A stretch of DNA of 64,000 nt from JBAZWE01 sp041658605 (GTDB lineage: Bacteria; Actinomycetota; Thermoleophilia; BMS3ABIN01). Location of the stretch: positions 14,979 to 78,978 of the forward strand of contig JBAZZU010000007.1 in the NCBI GenBank assembly GCA_041658605.1. Direction: 5' to 3'. The notes beneath the pieces are model-generated. The model did not search any database. It saw nothing but the letters and a program-made list of their open reading frames with translations, and had not been told where the DNA came from. Shown here one piece after another: positions 34,550 through 43,147 of the stretch (its first letter is position 1; each line of letters starts with the position of its first letter). A program made the position numbers and the translations under genes.

Positions 34550-35047
34550 CTATTTCCTAGCGGCCTCCCGACGGGCGTGCTCTTCGGGGTAGTTCACCTG
34601 GATGTACACTGCTTCGCTAACGCCGGACTCTTTCATTCCAGCACGCTCATCCTCAGAGAGCTCGAACGGCGCCTCGTTCTCACCGTTGCCAAGCTCTTCG
34701 CCGGCCTTGATCTTCACCGGGGCATCTTTCAGCCATGTGTCGAATGTGTCGCCGGCCTTGCTGGCGAACTCGATCATTGCTGAACGCTCCGAGGGATAGA
34801 TCTTGCCTGTGCGAATACCAGCGTCGACCTTGGTCTCGGTCTTCATCTTCTGAAGCTCCTCACCGGCCTCGCGACCCTTCGTGGCATCAGAGCGAAGCTG
34901 TGTGAGCTCATCCTCTGCCAGGAGAACCTTGCCGTCGTCATCAGGCGTCTTGGTCTTCTCCTTCAGGCCGATGATGGCAGCGTTGATCTCTTCCTCCGTG
35001 GCTTCCTCGGAGAGTTCGAGCAGTTTTGCCAAGTCTTTGGGATCCAT
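34550..35047 (-). CDS. Internal in-frame start: free scaffolding protein (Mu gpZ-like)
   Basis: ATG 35047 (MDPKDLAKLLELSEE) lies in frame inside the protease gene and is preceded by AAAGGAGGTGG at eight bases, a far stronger site than chance would place in coding DNA. Translation here gives a 165-residue acidic helical protein equal to the scaffold domain, as Mu makes Z from within I. Confidence 0.72.
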   Translation of the reverse strand: MDPKDLAKLLELSEEATEEEINAAIIGLKEKTKTPDDDGKVLLAEDELTQLRSDATKGREAGEELQKMKTETKVDAGIRTGKIYPSERSAMIEFASKAGDTFDTWLKDAPVKIKAGEELGNGENEAPFELSEDERAGMKESGVSEAVYIQVNYPEEHARREAARK

Positions 35048-35788
35048 TAAATCCACCTCCTTTTCGTTGTTTCCGTGAGTCTTCGTCTTTCTATCATCCG
35101 GGTCGTCTTGCTCACTCAGGATGATTACGGTCAGATCTTCTGGCGGCGCATCGGCATACAGGGCCAGGATGTCATCGAGTCCCTTGATTGCCGGGGCCTT
35201 CTTGCCCAGCAACGCCACATGGTCGAGAACGTTGCGGTAGGTCTTGCCCTCGTGCTCGAAACTGCGCCTCATGCCGATGCTGCGGGTCCGGTAGGCTCCA
35301 GCGCGGATGAGCATGGCGATCTTGCCCGGCACTTTCTTGAAATCGGCCATCAGCTTCTGACCCTCGCGGCGCACATTGGTCACCCAGCCGCCAGCAACCA
35401 TGCCGTCGGAAGCCAGGATCGGCTGCCCGGGATCATGCCCGAGCTGCACCCGGTAGAGATCCAGCGGCACCTTGATGACCTTATCGCCCAGAGCGTCCCA
35501 GCTCTCGGCTGCCGCGTCGAAATCAGCCTCGGTCAGCGTGATTTGATTGCCGTTCATGTCCTTAAACTGGCCAGTCTGCGCCAGCTCCACATTGCTGAAG
35601 TCCTCCGTCGGCAAATCGCCCTCGCTCATATTCGTAGCCTGCTTCGCCACGCCCAGGGCCATCTTGATAGCTGTGGCCTCGTCGTGATCTTTCAGGGCTT
35701 TGTTAAGCACCTTCAATGCCACCTGCTTCTGCTTGTCGGCCAGGTTCTTAAACGCATCGGGCAAATCCTCAATAGTCTTGTACGGCAC
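34550..35788 (-). CDS. Mu gpI-like prohead protease with C-terminal scaffold and ChaB-like N-terminus
   Basis: The 412-residue protein starts with a ChaB-like segment (PYKTIEDLPDAFKNLADKQKQVALKVLNKAL), then the phage I-type protease domain (residues about 60-230: LYRVQLGHDPGQPILASDGMVAGGW, DHVALLGKKAPAIKGLDD) and an acidic coiled-coil scaffold region (LSEEATEEEINAAIIGL, EDELTQLRSDATKG). GTG 35788 has a consensus AAGGAGG site. It cleaves head proteins and shapes the prohead. An internal start makes the scaffold alone. Confidence 0.85.
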   Translation of the reverse strand: MPYKTIEDLPDAFKNLADKQKQVALKVLNKALKDHDEATAIKMALGVAKQATNMSEGDLPTEDFSNVELAQTGQFKDMNGNQITLTEADFDAAAESWDALGDKVIKVPLDLYRVQLGHDPGQPILASDGMVAGGWVTNVRREGQKLMADFKKVPGKIAMLIRAGAYRTRSIGMRRSFEHEGKTYRNVLDHVALLGKKAPAIKGLDDILALYADAPPEDLTVIILSEQDDPDDRKTKTHGNNEKEVDLMDPKDLAKLLELSEEATEEEINAAIIGLKEKTKTPDDDGKVLLAEDELTQLRSDATKGREAGEELQKMKTETKVDAGIRTGKIYPSERSAMIEFASKAGDTFDTWLKDAPVKIKAGEELGNGENEAPFELSEDERAGMKESGVSEAVYIQVNYPEEHARREAARK

Positions 35789-35800
35789 CTGGAATCCTCC

Positions 35801-38077
35801 TTAATGGTATTTGTTGTAATCGCTTACGCTGGGCTTGGTTTCGCTCTTCAGCACATAGACGTACATGCAGCGGCAGGCATCCCCGCCCTCACAGTTGGGA
35901 TTAGGCGCTGGAGCCTTCGCATTGGCCTCGCTGACACTGCCAAATTTCATGTCGTCGAAAGGTTTGCACCTATAGCAGAGAGACGCATCCAGAATGGCGG
36001 TGTAAATAGCCGCCTCGATGTCGTCCTCGCGCAAGCTTGCCTCGTGCTGACGCCCCTGGCCAAAACCGATGTTCGCCTTCATCGAAGCCGAAAGCAGGAG
36101 CCCTTCTGTGACCGCGGATTCCAATACGGCCTGAAGCGTTCCAACATCCAGGCTGCCGTCCCTGATAGCCTTGTTGGCCCAGACCAGCGCCGCCGTCTTC
36201 AGCTTTGCTGCCCGGGCGGCCGCCAGTAGAGACGCTTCATTCTCCAGGTATTGCCAAATTTCGGCAGGGATGCTTGCATCACCAGCGGCCAGGCTGAAGA
36301 CTCTCTTGCCCTCCTGCCGCTGACGGATGAGCGGATTGATACTCTTGCCCTCGCGCTGACGGTCCAGCTCATCACGGACCTCCTGACGCCCGCGTCTGAA
36401 CTCATCAGCAAAGACCCTTCCAATCCGGGAGGCTAGATTATCCTGCCCCTGCGGAGCCTCGTCTTGTATAGAGCCTATGTTCTTCATCTGCACGGCCTGA
36501 AGAGTACGCTTGACAAGCGGTTCGACCATTTCCTTGCCACCCGCCTCCATGACCTGAACAAGGCGTTCCTTGGCATGATCCTGCTCGCTAACCATGTCAG
36601 CCAGAGCCATGAACATCTCAGCACCCTGGGGGGCCCGCCAGGTCGTGAGCTCGCCATCAGCGGAGAGCGTGGGGGCAGCTAAATGCTCAACGCCACACTC
36701 ACACCCCTCAGCCGCTTCTTCTATTGCGGCATCCTGCTCCTTCGCGGTGCCGGCAGGCGCTGGCTGTCCCTTCGAGGGCTTTGTTTCCACAGGCAGGTTG
36801 CCATCAACCGGGGGGATCTCATCCGCCGGATCCCCAGGTGCCACCGGGGGAAGGATCTTCTTAGCGATGTCAGTGGGAAGATCGAAGAGCTCCCGGACGT
36901 ATTCCTGCGTCTCCGGATCGGAGAAGTCGAAGCCAGCTGTGCACAGATTCTTAAGAGCCTCACTCATGACCTTCATGTTCTTGGCCATCATCTTCGAGCA
37001 GGAGAGCTTCGGATATTCCTTAACGCCGGCAAAATTCACGTCGACCAGAATCCTGATTGCCTTGTTCACCTGGGCCTCTACCTGCTTGGCCACGGCTTGT
37101 AGAGCCATGTAATACGGATCCTGTTGGACCTCTCCCACAGACCGCGAGCCTGTATCCGTCGTGCCAAGCATGGAGAACTGTGCCAGTACCTGGGCTGCTA
37201 TCCTCTCATCGTGATGCTTAACCCAGGGCATCATGTCCATTGTCTCGCCGGTGACACCCTCGATGCCGAATTCGTATCCAGCCTCGAGACGAACACCGAG
37301 CGACTGATGCGATCTTAAGTTCTCCAAGACCTTCATGACTTTGGCCTTGTCTTCATCGTCTAAGTTCGGCGGATGTTTCATCCAGGGAACACCGAGTCCC
37401 TGGCGCTCACCAGCGAGGGCTGAAATCAGATAGAACTGCTCCTTGTAGAACCAGTGCTTATATGCCGCGCGGAAGATGGAGCGACCCTCGTAGTTGTCGC
37501 CCTTCTTCATATTGACAAAAAGGACAAGCTTCTCCGCGGGGATCGTCATCTCACAGTGGACCCCGTCATCCTCCTGGGCCAGCTGTGTCACGCTGTCCAG
37601 CTTCCCGCCCTTGCGGTTCCACCTGAGGATAGTCTTCGGCAGCCTGGGAGCCAGGCGTTGCCAGAACCACTTTTTCTCATCCTCATCGAAAGCCCAGACC
37701 ATCTCAAAGAGCATCCGGCCATAAGGCAGGTAGTCCAGGGCGTTTACCAGGAACTCATCCCACTCGTCCTCACCCAGATCAAAGAGGGTCTTCTCGACCC
37801 ACTCAGCGGCGTCTTTGTTATCACCCGGCTCAATAGACCAGGTTGCGGCCCTAAGCGGCAAGGTGACCAGCATGTAAGAACCCCACACAGTGCCATCGGA
37901 CATCATCTTATCGACAACATCGAGAAGCTTCGTGCCCTTCAGGTCGTTGCTGTACTCGTGGCCGGATATGAAACCCTGATAATTGACTGTACCGGTGGCG
38001 CCATATTGCTTGCGGTCCGGGGTCTTCGTCCGCTCCGACATGGTCAAGATTCCGAAGGGTCTGGATTCGTCATTCAA
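35801..38077 (-). CDS. Portal protein (Mu gp29/DUF935-like) fused to MuF minor head domain
   Basis: Residues 1 to about 440 match the Mu-type portal (GTVWGSYMLVTLPLRAATWSI, NALDYLPYGRMLFEMVW, KHWFYKEQFYL, QVLAQFSMLGTTDTGS). A Pro-rich linker (about 445-480) is followed by a helical part and a C-terminal MuF/SPP1-gp7 domain with its Cys motif (DASLCYRCKPFDDMKFG, NPNCEGGDACRCMYV). In Mu these are separate genes 29 and 30. The portal forms the dodecameric ring for DNA entry. ATG 38077 is used; ATG 38041 is an alternative. Confidence 0.88.
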   Translation of the reverse strand: MNDESRPFGILTMSERTKTPDRKQYGATGTVNYQGFISGHEYSNDLKGTKLLDVVDKMMSDGTVWGSYMLVTLPLRAATWSIEPGDNKDAAEWVEKTLFDLGEDEWDEFLVNALDYLPYGRMLFEMVWAFDEDEKKWFWQRLAPRLPKTILRWNRKGGKLDSVTQLAQEDDGVHCEMTIPAEKLVLFVNMKKGDNYEGRSIFRAAYKHWFYKEQFYLISALAGERQGLGVPWMKHPPNLDDEDKAKVMKVLENLRSHQSLGVRLEAGYEFGIEGVTGETMDMMPWVKHHDERIAAQVLAQFSMLGTTDTGSRSVGEVQQDPYYMALQAVAKQVEAQVNKAIRILVDVNFAGVKEYPKLSCSKMMAKNMKVMSEALKNLCTAGFDFSDPETQEYVRELFDLPTDIAKKILPPVAPGDPADEIPPVDGNLPVETKPSKGQPAPAGTAKEQDAAIEEAAEGCECGVEHLAAPTLSADGELTTWRAPQGAEMFMALADMVSEQDHAKERLVQVMEAGGKEMVEPLVKRTLQAVQMKNIGSIQDEAPQGQDNLASRIGRVFADEFRRGRQEVRDELDRQREGKSINPLIRQRQEGKRVFSLAAGDASIPAEIWQYLENEASLLAAARAAKLKTAALVWANKAIRDGSLDVGTLQAVLESAVTEGLLLSASMKANIGFGQGRQHEASLREDDIEAAIYTAILDASLCYRCKPFDDMKFGSVSEANAKAPAPNPNCEGGDACRCMYVYVLKSETKPSVSDYNKYH

Positions 38078-38100
38078 GTGGGGGGCCTTTCTCGAAAAAT

Positions 38101-38283
38101 CTACAGGGCTGCGGCAAGCTTGCCCGCTACCGGCTCGGATACTTCTGATGACTTCGCCTCGAGGTGGCTTAAATCCGGCGGCGCGGGCTTCCTGAGCGAC
38201 ACACCGTACTCGGTATGCAGGTATTTCCAGACATCAGGCTGTCTGTCTCTAACGATTTCTCCGAGCCTGCGAAATCCCATCAA
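38101..38283 (-). CDS. Small phage protein between TerL and portal
   Basis: The 60-residue protein overlaps the terminase stop in an ATGA junction, which argues for real, coupled translation. It contains GEIVRDRQPDVWKYLHTEYGVSL and a helical, Ala-rich C-terminus. No family recognised. Confidence 0.55.
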   Translation of the reverse strand: MMGFRRLGEIVRDRQPDVWKYLHTEYGVSLRKPAPPDLSHLEAKSSEVSEPVAGKLAAAL

Positions 38284-39770
38284 AATACCTTCCCGCGAAG
38301 TCCGGCAGTGATTGGACGTGACTCTCGACCTTCAGATGTCTCCGGAGCATCGCCCGCTGGCTGAAGCCAACGGTTAACCATGTAGTAGCGAAAACCGTCC
38401 ATGGGATGATCGTTGATTCCGTCTTTGATGTAGTTCTCAGACCGGAGATTCCCAGCCTTATCAACATCACGCACCAAGTCCTCAAATGCCTGGATCACAC
38501 GGGAGCAGGTGGGGCAGACGAATATCAAATTCTCCTTGAGCTTGACCCGGATAAGGTCACAGCCGTCCTTAACGCCGCTTGTTATCGAAGTCATCGTGAT
38601 CCCGAGGCTGCGCATGATAGCAATCTCACTCTCGCCAGTAGCGGCCGTCTTGGCCTTGCCTGCGGGATCACAGAAGTAGCCAGCGATCTTTTCGATGCCA
38701 AGCTCTACTTTCTTGAGCTTAATCATCTCGGCCAGTTCAGCCGTCGTCACCTTCGAGGGCAGCAGCTCGGCAAAGATGTATATCCGGCCAACCGGGTCTT
38801 CCTGGATCCAGAGCACCGCCGGATAGTTGTAGCCAAAGTCAACGGCCACGTAAACTGGCCAGTTCGGATGCGGCTTATATGGCACCTTGAGGATGTGAGC
38901 CATGCCATCCCAAGAGTCGAAGAACTGACCCTCGGGCGAACGAAACGCATCCGCCTCAGTCCTGGGATATTCCCGGTAAAAGAGAGCCTCGTCCGGATAC
39001 TCGTTCTTCTCAGACTCCCACCAAGCTTCGTCCCGGTCAGGACGGGCGTCATACGGCAGAAAGACGGCGATGAATTTATTCAGCCCACGCTTTGCCTTTG
39101 CCCAGAGATCCGCGAAGAGATCGGCCTTGGTCTTGGCTGTGGAGACGATCACCATCTGGCCACCGCCGTCGATGATCGGCTTGATGGCGGGCCAGTTCTG
39201 TCGCGCCCAGGATTGCCACGCGTGCTCATCAACAACAGCCAGGGTGGCGCCTTCACCTCGAGCTGCGTTCTCCGTATCAGCAAAAGCCTCGAGGATGGAT
39301 CCATTCTTAAACTCAAGCGACATGATCGAGTCACGGACCAGCGGATTATCCGCCTTCAGCCACTCCGGCAGGTTCTGATACATGAACTTAACCCTGCCGA
39401 TATGCCGTCCCGCCGCCTTCTCACCAGTGGAAAAGATCGGGATGTAGCAGTTGTCTCGGAAGAAAGCGAGCCATAGGGCATAGGCCAGAACCAGCCAGGA
39501 CAGCCCCAGCCGGCGGGCCTTCAGGATGATGACCTGAAGATGCTTGCACATTACCTCAAGCACTCGGCGTTGTGCCGCCCAGAGCAAGAATGGAATCTTA
39601 CCCCCGGTCGGAGGCTTCAGCCAGCAAAACTCATCGATGAAAAACTCAGGTTCCTTCTTCGCCGCCCGCTTCTTTGCTTCCCGCAGCAGCTGGAGGCGGT
39701 GGGCCTTCTGATCCTTCGTCAGTCCCGGCTCTTCCAAGCTCTCTTTCAATTTCTTTATCGAGCTCTTCAT
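38280..39770 (-). CDS. Terminase large subunit
   Basis: The 496-residue protein has the packaging ATPase (Walker-A-like KARRLGLSW at residues 84-92, Walker B LAVVDEH with D181/E182, coupling motif VSTAKT) and the RNase-H-type nuclease starting at VAVDFGYNYPA (D311). It translocates and cuts concatemeric DNA at the portal. It overlaps terS by 125 bases; no good later start exists before the ATPase core. Confidence 0.93.
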   Translation of the reverse strand: MKSSIKKLKESLEEPGLTKDQKAHRLQLLREAKKRAAKKEPEFFIDEFCWLKPPTGGKIPFLLWAAQRRVLEVMCKHLQVIILKARRLGLSWLVLAYALWLAFFRDNCYIPIFSTGEKAAGRHIGRVKFMYQNLPEWLKADNPLVRDSIMSLEFKNGSILEAFADTENAARGEGATLAVVDEHAWQSWARQNWPAIKPIIDGGGQMVIVSTAKTKADLFADLWAKAKRGLNKFIAVFLPYDARPDRDEAWWESEKNEYPDEALFYREYPRTEADAFRSPEGQFFDSWDGMAHILKVPYKPHPNWPVYVAVDFGYNYPAVLWIQEDPVGRIYIFAELLPSKVTTAELAEMIKLKKVELGIEKIAGYFCDPAGKAKTAATGESEIAIMRSLGITMTSITSGVKDGCDLIRVKLKENLIFVCPTCSRVIQAFEDLVRDVDKAGNLRSENYIKDGINDHPMDGFRYYMVNRWLQPAGDAPETSEGRESRPITAGLRGKVF

Positions 39771-40284
39771 CGCTCAGGTTCGCCAGTCGAATAGGTCCAC
39801 CGTCTGCTCCTGTGTGTTGCTGATTAATGACTTCACTCGGAGCTCCGTGGGCCACGCGCTCTATCTTGCTGCCTTCAACCACAAGCTTCGCGGCCTGGTT
39901 TACGTCCTGCGGCCCACCGTCTGGTCCCTGGATGAAGATCATGCCCTTGGCCTGCATCGCCTTGCCGTATGTGGCCTGCCGCTCGTCCATCTTGATACGG
40001 GATTGTTCCAGACGCTTAAGGCGCTCCTGATCCTGATGAACGTCGTAAAGTTCGACCCGCCTTTGCCAGCTCCACTTAGCGCTCCAACCGAAAATCAGCG
40101 TATTCGATCTGCTCAAATGGTCTGCAACCTTGGCACAAGAGCGAGAAGTCCCCATGTCCCGGTAGAGAACGAATGCCTCAAAAGCTTTATTAGTCTCGCC
40201 CTTTTGCCGCGTCCAGGGCTCTCTGTCGTCGTTAAAAGGCAGAGGATCGGTACGATTCTTCTTCTTTTTCCATGATTCATCCAT
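39646..40284 (-). CDS. Terminase small subunit / DNA-packaging HTH protein
   Basis: The 212-residue protein has an N-terminal helix-turn-helix region (TNKAFEAFVLYRDMGTSRSCAKVADHLSRS, then LIFGWSAKWSWQRRVELY, like small terminases), a coiled-coil middle and an acidic Gly/Pro-rich tail. It should recognise the packaging site and recruit TerL. It is the first gene of the packaging block, downstream of a 237-bp intergenic stretch with inverted repeats. Confidence 0.75.
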   Translation of the reverse strand: MDESWKKKKNRTDPLPFNDDREPWTRQKGETNKAFEAFVLYRDMGTSRSCAKVADHLSRSNTLIFGWSAKWSWQRRVELYDVHQDQERLKRLEQSRIKMDERQATYGKAMQAKGMIFIQGPDGGPQDVNQAAKLVVEGSKIERVAHGAPSEVINQQHTGADGGPIRLANLSDEELDKEIERELGRAGTDEGSEGPPPPAAAGSKEAGGEEGT

Positions 40285-40521
40285 AATGTCAAAAACCCAC
40301 TACGCCGAGGTTATCAGAGGTTTTCAGGTATCTGCGTACCACTCACCGTAAGCCATCGTAACGCCGCCACAGAGACAGGACTTGTGAATATATTCAGGTG
40401 CTCAAATGGAGGGGTTTTTGACTATCCGCTCGCCATACGATGGTTACACGCACTTCAGGACCGAAAAAGAGTCTTTTAAGGAATCCCCGGTTCTTGTTGA
40501 CACTTATGTAATATGTGACAG
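40285..40521. promoter_or_regulatory. Intergenic region with inverted repeats between the modification cassette and terS
   Basis: An 11-bp perfect inverted repeat, GTCAAAAACCC (40288-40298) and GGGTTTTTGAC (40412-40422), brackets a perfect palindrome TGAATATATTCA (40385-40396). A looser palindrome GACACTTAT/ATATGTGAC lies near 40500. It could hold the late promoter with operator, or the pac/cos site next to terS. No gene is seen in it. Confidence 0.5.
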
Positions 40522-41466
40522 TCATGTAGATTCCCCACCAGCGAGATATTCAGCTGCCCAGTACTCAAGCGCCTGCCAGGCGTTCTTCTTTCCAACCTCA
40601 CCTGACGAGAGCATCCGGTCCAATGCCTTCTTGATAATGGCGCCGGCGCTTGCCGGGACTTTATCGTTTCCGAAGATGCTGGCCAGCGGTACCCATTCAT
40701 TCTTCCGGATAGGCTCGTCCTCATCATCGAGCCAGCCCTCCGTGAGATCGTCCATGTGATTACCGAAGACATCCAGGATAAGACCGAGCGCGGTGGCGGA
40801 GTTGTGCACTCCATAAGAGGCCCGGGTCTTGTCCATGCCGTCAATCAGCCGGTCGAAGTCACCCTTCGTAACCAGGTGCGCCTCGTCACAGGAAACCAGG
40901 CTGACCGCTTTCTCAAAGATCTCTTGAAGCCTTTCTGCTTCCTCCGGCAGGAACATGAAGGTAAGAAGCCTGTATTCCAGATCAACCTCACTGAGCGCCT
41001 GCAACGAGAGCTTTTCCAGATCCTCCATGATCTTGTCATCCAGGCCGGAGTAGAACTTCATTTCGACCTGTTCTATCTCGTCCCAGAGGTCTTGCAGCAC
41101 GATGGGATCGTCCTCGCCCACCAGCGAGTTGTGTGAAAGCTGGATCGCCACCTCTTCGGAGCGGCTTAAAGGCTTCTCCGTGTACATGATCACCATCTGT
41201 TCAAACCCAGCCTCACGCGTTGCCATGACGCGGTGATTGCCGGAAAGAACCTTAAACTTTTCGCCTTCCTTCACGCAGAAGGGTATTGAACTGGGAGCTC
41301 CGTCTTTCTTGATGTTGGCGACCAGATTGCGGAAGGTCTCGCTCTTCATGAACCGAGCGTTCTTCTCCAGCAAAGCCAGCTGCTCCGTGGGCACCAGAGC
41401 CAGCTTGAAGGGCGCATCGCCCAGGCGGTCGTTTATTTCTTGGATAGATGCTTCAGTTTCCACCAA
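40522..41466 (-). CDS. ParB-like (ParB/sulfiredoxin fold) protein
   Basis: Residues 20-130 carry a ParB-type domain: LALVPTEQL, FKVLSGNHRVMATREAG (S75-G76-N77-H78-R79, the GxRR-box equivalent) and EEVAIQLSHNSLVGEDD, the counterpart of the ParB ENIQR motif. The remaining 180 residues are helical with no HTH I can identify. It is not a standard partition protein. It is coupled by a 34-base overlap to the methyltransferase-GNAT gene, so it probably serves the same modification or sensing role. Confidence 0.75.
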   Translation of the reverse strand: MVETEASIQEINDRLGDAPFKLALVPTEQLALLEKNARFMKSETFRNLVANIKKDGAPSSIPFCVKEGEKFKVLSGNHRVMATREAGFEQMVIMYTEKPLSRSEEVAIQLSHNSLVGEDDPIVLQDLWDEIEQVEMKFYSGLDDKIMEDLEKLSLQALSEVDLEYRLLTFMFLPEEAERLQEIFEKAVSLVSCDEAHLVTKGDFDRLIDGMDKTRASYGVHNSATALGLILDVFGNHMDDLTEGWLDDEDEPIRKNEWVPLASIFGNDKVPASAGAIIKKALDRMLSSGEVGKKNAWQALEYWAAEYLAGGEST

Positions 41467-42734
41467 TCAAGACCTTCCTCCAGGCTCCACCGGCCAGCAG
41501 TGGCCTCATAGTTGATTGCACCTTCCTTGCGGTTCGCCACCTCGAACAAGCCGCGGTACTTCATGCTGACCGGCTTATCTGTGAACGCAGTGGTAAAGAT
41601 AGTGCTGATGCGCCGGTTAAAATTCTCCTCCAGGATCCCCCTGACCTCGGAGGAAAGCGCGGCCGCCAGCACCAGCTTCGAAAGCCGTCTGTGCAAAGTG
41701 GGGGCGATGCAGAAATCGGCCATCATGTAGGCCGTATCGTCTGAGCAGTGTCCGTACTTGGCCGGGGAAAATCCGAGAGCACCGACCAGCTTGTCTCCCA
41801 AGAGGACCGCCAGGCTGATGTTCGGCGCGGCCGGGACGATCTTGTTGCTCAGGTATTGGCTTCTGAGCCAGTTGATCTGAGCTGTCTCGATCTTCACGAT
41901 GTGGAGCTCACCCTCCGTCTCGTCGTAGATCCGCGAGTAGGGGAGAGGGGTAATCTTCTGTCTTGGCAGCACCAACCGTGCTCGGCCGTGTGAGCCATAA
42001 ACGTAGACTGGTTTGGATCTGGCGCCAGTCTGTACCAGAGCGACCAGGTAATCCTTCAGCATCTCCACCGGTTCGTCTCTCAGCGTGAGCCATTCCCGTT
42101 TCTTCATCATTTCATCGACAAGGAACGAGAAGCTGTTCTCGTCAAAGAGCTCGTATTCCGGAGGATCCCAGTCGAAGATCTCGTCCATCTTGGCGTAGAG
42201 ACGCTCGTATCCGCCCTTGTAGGTGGGCGGGAAGCTCACCACTACCGCATCTGAGGGGGCGTTTCGGATGAATTCGATGCAATCCCCGGCCCAAAAAGAG
42301 TCGATCTGCATCCCATCCAGGGCTTTGTCGACCTTCTCCACCGTGTCTGCGTGGAGCTCAGGGAATCTTTTCCGGTAAGCAGTGAACATCCGCCGGTGGT
42401 AGGGTTCGTCGCGATCCGCGAACTCGAGCAGCTTGCTGCTCACCAGCAGGCAGGCGATCTTTTCGACCTCGCTCCCCAGGAACGGAAGCATCCACTCGAA
42501 GTCGTCTCGTTTGATTCCCAGCCGGGTTTTGTGGCCGGCCAGGTAGTTCCCCAGCACCGACGAGTAGAGAGATATATCGTTGCCGTGGATCTCCGCTACG
42601 CCGACCTCTTTCAGTATCCGCTCGACCGTGAAGTTTCCGGAGCAGCCAACGTAGACCTGGGCATCGCTCCAACCCCTCGCGACCTCAGCGACGACCTTGC
42701 GGAGCTCAGTGTTGATCGAGCCGATAAATCCCAT
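41433..42734 (-). CDS. Putative antirestriction adenine methyltransferase fused to a Mom/GNAT-like domain
   Basis: The N-terminal half has a SAM-binding motif I (VYVGCSGNFTVERIL, residues 27-41), an acidic motif II (GNDISLYSS, 51-59) and a motif-IV-like SFPPTYKGGYE (167-177), replacing the usual DPPY/NPPY. Residues about 290-410 look like a GNAT fold related to Mu Mom (SLAVLLGDKLVGALGFSP, MMADFCIAPTLHRRLSKLV, KPVSMKYRGLFEV). Mom converts adenine to a methylcarbamoyl form that blocks restriction. This fusion could modify phage DNA in two ways. Chemistry is inference. Confidence 0.72.
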   Translation of the reverse strand: MGFIGSINTELRKVVAEVARGWSDAQVYVGCSGNFTVERILKEVGVAEIHGNDISLYSSVLGNYLAGHKTRLGIKRDDFEWMLPFLGSEVEKIACLLVSSKLLEFADRDEPYHRRMFTAYRKRFPELHADTVEKVDKALDGMQIDSFWAGDCIEFIRNAPSDAVVVSFPPTYKGGYERLYAKMDEIFDWDPPEYELFDENSFSFLVDEMMKKREWLTLRDEPVEMLKDYLVALVQTGARSKPVYVYGSHGRARLVLPRQKITPLPYSRIYDETEGELHIVKIETAQINWLRSQYLSNKIVPAAPNISLAVLLGDKLVGALGFSPAKYGHCSDDTAYMMADFCIAPTLHRRLSKLVLAAALSSEVRGILEENFNRRISTIFTTAFTDKPVSMKYRGLFEVANRKEGAINYEATAGRWSLEEGLDWWKLKHLSKK

Positions 42735-43147
42735 CAGAAAAGGGAAGATTGCGAGGAAGGCTTCTTCGTTTTCTTCTTGGCCTCTTCGAGCTCAACATAC
42801 TGCAAAGTGTCTTCCCTTTCGAAACTGAACTCCGGAATCAGTATCCCGCAGGCATCCTCGAGCCATTCAGCGGCCCTGCGTCTGTGGCACCAGGTGTTCG
42901 GGGTTTCCCAGCAAAGCATAATCGCGTTTTCTCCGAGATCCTCATAGACCTGCTCCGGATCCAGATGCTGAAGGATCTTGCTGTATTCCAGATCAAACTC
43001 AGCCCGGGGGAGACTCAGCATCTCGCGAGCAGGAGCCAGATCGGTGTATCTTTCTCCCCGGTACCAACGTGGAGCGCCGATTGCGATGCATACCGGTTTA
43101 CCTTCCTTAGGCAATCTTTTAAGCCTGGCGAAGTTGGAGGTAAACAT
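42734..43147 (-). CDS. DUF488-family protein
   Basis: The 137-residue protein has the DUF488 hallmark LCWETPNTWCHRRRAAEWLE (residues about 78-97, the C-x-E...CHR motif) and an N-terminal IAIGAPRWYRG strand-loop. DUF488 proteins are small alpha/beta proteins of unknown activity, often next to DNA modification genes in phages. It overlaps both neighbours by one base, forming a tight four-gene block with ParB and the methyltransferase. Confidence 0.78.
   Translation of the reverse strand: MFTSNFARLKRLPKEGKPVCIAIGAPRWYRGERYTDLAPAREMLSLPRAEFDLEYSKILQHLDPEQVYEDLGENAIMLCWETPNTWCHRRRAAEWLEDACGILIPEFSFEREDTLQYVELEEAKKKTKKPSSQSSLF

Noticed and set aside
35075..36229. Long plus-strand frame opposite the protease and portal genes
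   Set aside because: It spans two well-supported minus-strand genes and their junction, and has no recognisable domain.
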